The notes under the pieces: model-generated | Database searches by the model: none | What the model was told of the DNA's origin: nothing | What the model saw: only the letters and a program-made list of their open reading frames with translations | Shown here: positions 31,101 through 32,926 of the stretch, in pieces | Numbering within the stretch: position 1 is the first letter of the stretch | Layout: the number at the start of each line of letters is the position of its first letter | Program-made: the position numbers and the translations under genes | Assembly (NCBI GenBank): GCA_029263125.1 | Contig: JAJCYD010000036.1 | Coordinates: 1-32,926 of the forward strand | Origin: Solirubrobacteraceae bacterium | GTDB lineage: Bacteria; Actinomycetota; Thermoleophilia; Solirubrobacterales; Solirubrobacteraceae | Reading direction: 5' to 3' | DNA: 32,926 nt

Positions 31101-32171
31101 CTATCCCCACCCGGCTGCGAGCGCGACCGTCACCGATGACCGGTCGGTCGATCCGTCTGCCCGGCGGATCGCGATGAGCACCCTGGCATCCTTGGGATGC
31201 GTGCCCTGCCAGTAGTAGCGGCCGCGATCGGGTGTCACCTTCAGCGGCCCGCGAATCAGTCCGGCGGGCTTCAGGTAGCCCTCCCAGTACCGGGGGCCGC
31301 GACCTCCGAGGCCGCCGGCATGCAAGAGCAGTGCCCGGCCGTTGATCGTCGCCGTCACCCGCTTGGCTGGTTGCTTCAGCCAGACCCCGACCCCGACGCG
31401 GTCACACGCGATCGAGTTGGCCTTCGAGCATGCCACGCCGAGCTGCGGGTCGCGACGCAGGTAGCCCTGGCCGCGATCGGCGAGCCTCGTGGCGGCAGCG
31501 CAGCTGTCTTTGCCAAACGCCAGCCGCAGGTGGGCCGAGCGGCGCCCGGGACTGGTGACGGTCATCGCGAGGCAGCGCGGGCCCGCGACGACGATGCCGC
31601 CAAGGAAGTCGGTGTCGGCCTGCGGGCAGGCGCGGAACGTGACGGATGGGTCGCCGTCGGCCACCCGGTAGGCGCCAGGCGCCCCCGGGCGATCCTGATT
31701 GCGGGCGCGGCGGCCGTAGATGAGCGCCACCGATGACCGCTGCGCCGAGGCGACCGCGAGGGTTGCCTGCGATCCGGCCGCGACGCGCACGACAGCTTCG
31801 CTGACCGCGTAGCTTCCTCGCGGGGTCTGCTGCAGGGTGCGTTGCGCAGCCCGCCGTTGGTGGCCGCTGCCGGGATCGGAGGCGAGGAGTCCCAGCGCTT
31901 CGCGCGCCGGTGCGAAGGCCGCGGCGGGCTGGTCGGCGTACTGCTTGATACACGCGAGCGTGAGCGGTCCGCTGACGACGCTCGTCGCCTTCCAGCCCGA
32001 CCCCAACGGGCTGGGATTGCTCCCGCCCTCGGCACAGCCGACGGTGGAGGACGCGGATCGCGCCGCGGAGGAAGGTGTCAGCGGCCGGCGGCTTTGAGAC
32101 CCGCACGCCGCGATGCTGGTGCAGATGAGCCCGACCACGGCGACTGTGCATCGACACTGCATGCACGACAT
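31101..32171 (-). CDS. Lipoprotein of unknown function (first of a trio)
   Basis: The protein of about 356 residues begins MSCMQCRCTVAVVGLICTSIAACGSQ, a signal peptide with lipobox SIAAC. The mature part holds a Ser-rich linker, a helical segment (QYADQPAAAFAPAREALGLL), and two beta-type domains: one with LAVASAQRSSVALIYGRR and GDPSVTFRACPQADTDFLGGIVVAGPRCLAMTV, and one with VGVGVWLKQPAKRVTATINGRALLLHAGG and a final YYWQGTHPKDARVLIAIRRADG. Many cysteines outside the lipobox suggest disulfides outside the cell. No family is recognised. It heads the lipoprotein operon; a longer open frame upstream (to 32438) is not convincing. Confidence 0.75.
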   Translation of the reverse strand: MSCMQCRCTVAVVGLICTSIAACGSQSRRPLTPSSAARSASSTVGCAEGGSNPSPLGSGWKATSVVSGPLTLACIKQYADQPAAAFAPAREALGLLASDPGSGHQRRAAQRTLQQTPRGSYAVSEAVVRVAAGSQATLAVASAQRSSVALIYGRRARNQDRPGAPGAYRVADGDPSVTFRACPQADTDFLGGIVVAGPRCLAMTVTSPGRRSAHLRLAFGKDSCAAATRLADRGQGYLRRDPQLGVACSKANSIACDRVGVGVWLKQPAKRVTATINGRALLLHAGGLGGRGPRYWEGYLKPAGLIRGPLKVTPDRGRYYWQGTHPKDARVLIAIRRADGSTDRSSVTVALAAGWG

Positions 32172-32450
32172 ACGCGGCCGCGGGCGTCTGAGGTCCCGCG
32201 TGGTGTTGCCACGGACCATTGCGTGGGGGGTGCTGCAGCAGCGATCCAGCGGCGCTTTACCCGCACTCGGGATGCTCGCGCCGGGGTGGCGCTGGGGCAC
32301 AGGCGGGTCGTCACGATCCGGTGGCCGGCGATCACCCGCCCGCAGGTCCGTAGCGCGTGCGGAGCGCGAAGCGTGGGATCTACCGATGTCGGCACCGGCG
32401 GGTCGGCGTACCGTCGTCGCACCAGTCCTCAGGCCCAAGGGAGCGTCCTC

Positions 32451-32645
32451 GTGTTCTCAACGATCATCGCCGGAGTCGACGGCCACGCCGGCGGGCGCGA
32501 CGCCACGGCGCTGGCGGCGACGCTGGCAACCGGCAGCGGCGCGCGCTCGCCCACCGATCCACGTGTGCCCTACCCCGCAGGGGGCGACGCCCGAGATTGC
32601 GACATCGAGCCGCCGACACATCCCAGGGGAGAGGACCGAACATGA
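32451..32645 (+). pseudogene. Truncated universal stress protein
   Basis: From GTG 32451 (with AAGGGAG ahead) the frame reads VFSTIIAGVDGHAGGRDATALAATLA, the first strand and helix of a USP domain. It then loses all similarity (TGSGARSPTDPRVPYPAGGD) and stops at 32645, after 64 codons. The rest of the USP domain is missing. The remnant overlaps the start of the following small gene by 4 bases. Confidence 0.75.
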
Positions 32646-32764
32646 CCACGACGAGCGTTCTGCTGCTGCTGCTGCTGTTCTTCGTCGCGATCGCCATGCA
32701 CCTTCGCGGCCACGGCGGTCAGGCGGGCGGACGTGGCGGCAGCGACGGCCGCGGCCGGCGATGA
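32642..32764 (+). CDS. Very small single-TM protein
   Basis: Forty residues: MTTTSVLLLLLLFFVAIAMHLRGHGGQAGGRGGSDGRGRR. One membrane helix is followed by a His/Gly/Arg-rich tail. A good RBS (GAGAGGA) lies before the ATG. It resembles small DUF2933-like proteins with 'MHxRGHGG' tails found near metal transporters. The stop overlaps the start of the next gene in ATGA, so it is coupled to the amino acid permease. Confidence 0.65.
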   Translation: MTTTSVLLLLLLFFVAIAMHLRGHGGQAGGRGGSDGRGRR

Positions 32765-32926
32765 AGCCGACGAGGCGCAATCCACCGACAAGCCCCGACG
32801 GGATGGACCAGTCCAGCCATCTGGCACCCGAGGACGTCGCGGGCAGCCTGAGCCTGCCCGGCGCCGTGTCGCTGGGCACCGGCGTGATGATCGGAGCCGG
32901 GATATTCGCGCTCACAGGCCAGGCCG
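32761..32926 (+). CDS. APC-family amino acid permease, N-terminal part (cut by window edge)
   Basis: The frame starts at ATG 32761, overlapping the previous stop, and encodes a hydrophilic opening followed by LSLPGAVSLGTGVMIGAGIF and ALTGQA at the edge. 'SLxxAVxLGTGVMIGAGIFALTGQ' is the first transmembrane helix of APC-superfamily amino acid permeases, containing the GxGxxxGAGIF substrate-binding motif. Only about 55 residues are visible. Confidence 0.85.
   Translation, partial: MKPTRRNPPTSPDGMDQSSHLAPEDVAGSLSLPGAVSLGTGVMIGAGIFALTGQA

Noticed and set aside
31101-32438. Longer start (to 32438) for the first lipoprotein
   Set aside because: The extra 89 residues are arginine/proline-rich and would bury the signal peptide and lipobox in the interior of the protein.

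Overview
The window is very GC-rich bacterial DNA with short intergenic gaps, GTG/TTG starts and many stop/start overlaps. Its gene families (DosS-like GAF kinase, MazEF, DUF5996, VIT1/CCC1, S4, lipoproteins of unknown family) suggest a high-GC actinobacterium. A Thermoleophilia/Solirubrobacterales-type soil organism is my best guess. This is inferred from protein style only; there is no 16S gene in the window.

Layout. (1) 1-1500: a mobile corner, with the 5' end of an IS3-family orfA running off the left edge and a complete IS110-family DEDD transposase. (2) 1500-5350: sparse and decayed DNA with small membrane proteins, an orphan exported-type domain protein, a frameshifted methyltransferase relic and a DUF7674-like protein. 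(3) 5350-10140: a CBS-pair protein, a cupin, a membrane-anchored cytochrome c, a beheaded response regulator, a DUF5996 protein, a PhnB-like VOC protein and an unknown helical protein. (4) 10132-15268: an NAD-dependent formate dehydrogenase operon on the minus strand (fused NuoE-NuoF-like subunit, NuoG-N-like Fe-S subunit, molybdopterin catalytic subunit, FdhD). (5) 15336-16979: a coupled aminotransferase / S4 protein / small membrane protein operon. (6) 17198-20372: a DEAD-box helicase, a thioesterase, a VOC gene broken by two single-base deletions, and mazEF. (7) 20580-20875: tRNA-Leu(CAG) and tRNA-Glu(CTC). (8) 20964-22528: a SufR-like Fe-S/HTH regulator, a hemerythrin and a CopD-like membrane protein. 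(9) 22634-29300: a double-SIS protein, a CBS protein, a VTT-like membrane protein, a DosS-like double-GAF histidine kinase, a DevR-like LuxR remnant, a VIT1 transporter, a tandem universal stress protein and a CBS remnant. (10) 29294-32926: three coupled lipoproteins of unknown function, a USP remnant, a tiny membrane protein and the start of an APC permease.

How it fits together. Much of the right two thirds resembles a hypoxia/dormancy gene set: formate oxidation to NADH, a membrane cytochrome, a putative haem gas-sensor kinase, an Fe-S regulator with a di-iron hemerythrin, USP and CBS-pair proteins, and an iron/manganese transporter. Several members are visibly truncated (LuxR regulator, receiver domain, one USP, one CBS), so the island seems to be undergoing turnover. 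The most interesting leads are: the kinase with conserved haem-ligand spacing whose 3' end overlaps a convergent LuxR remnant; the 11-bp AT-rich perfect palindrome before the double-SIS gene; the SufR-like/hemerythrin/CopD operon; the formate dehydrogenase Fe-S subunit that lacks the N5-cluster ligands; and the lipoprotein trio.
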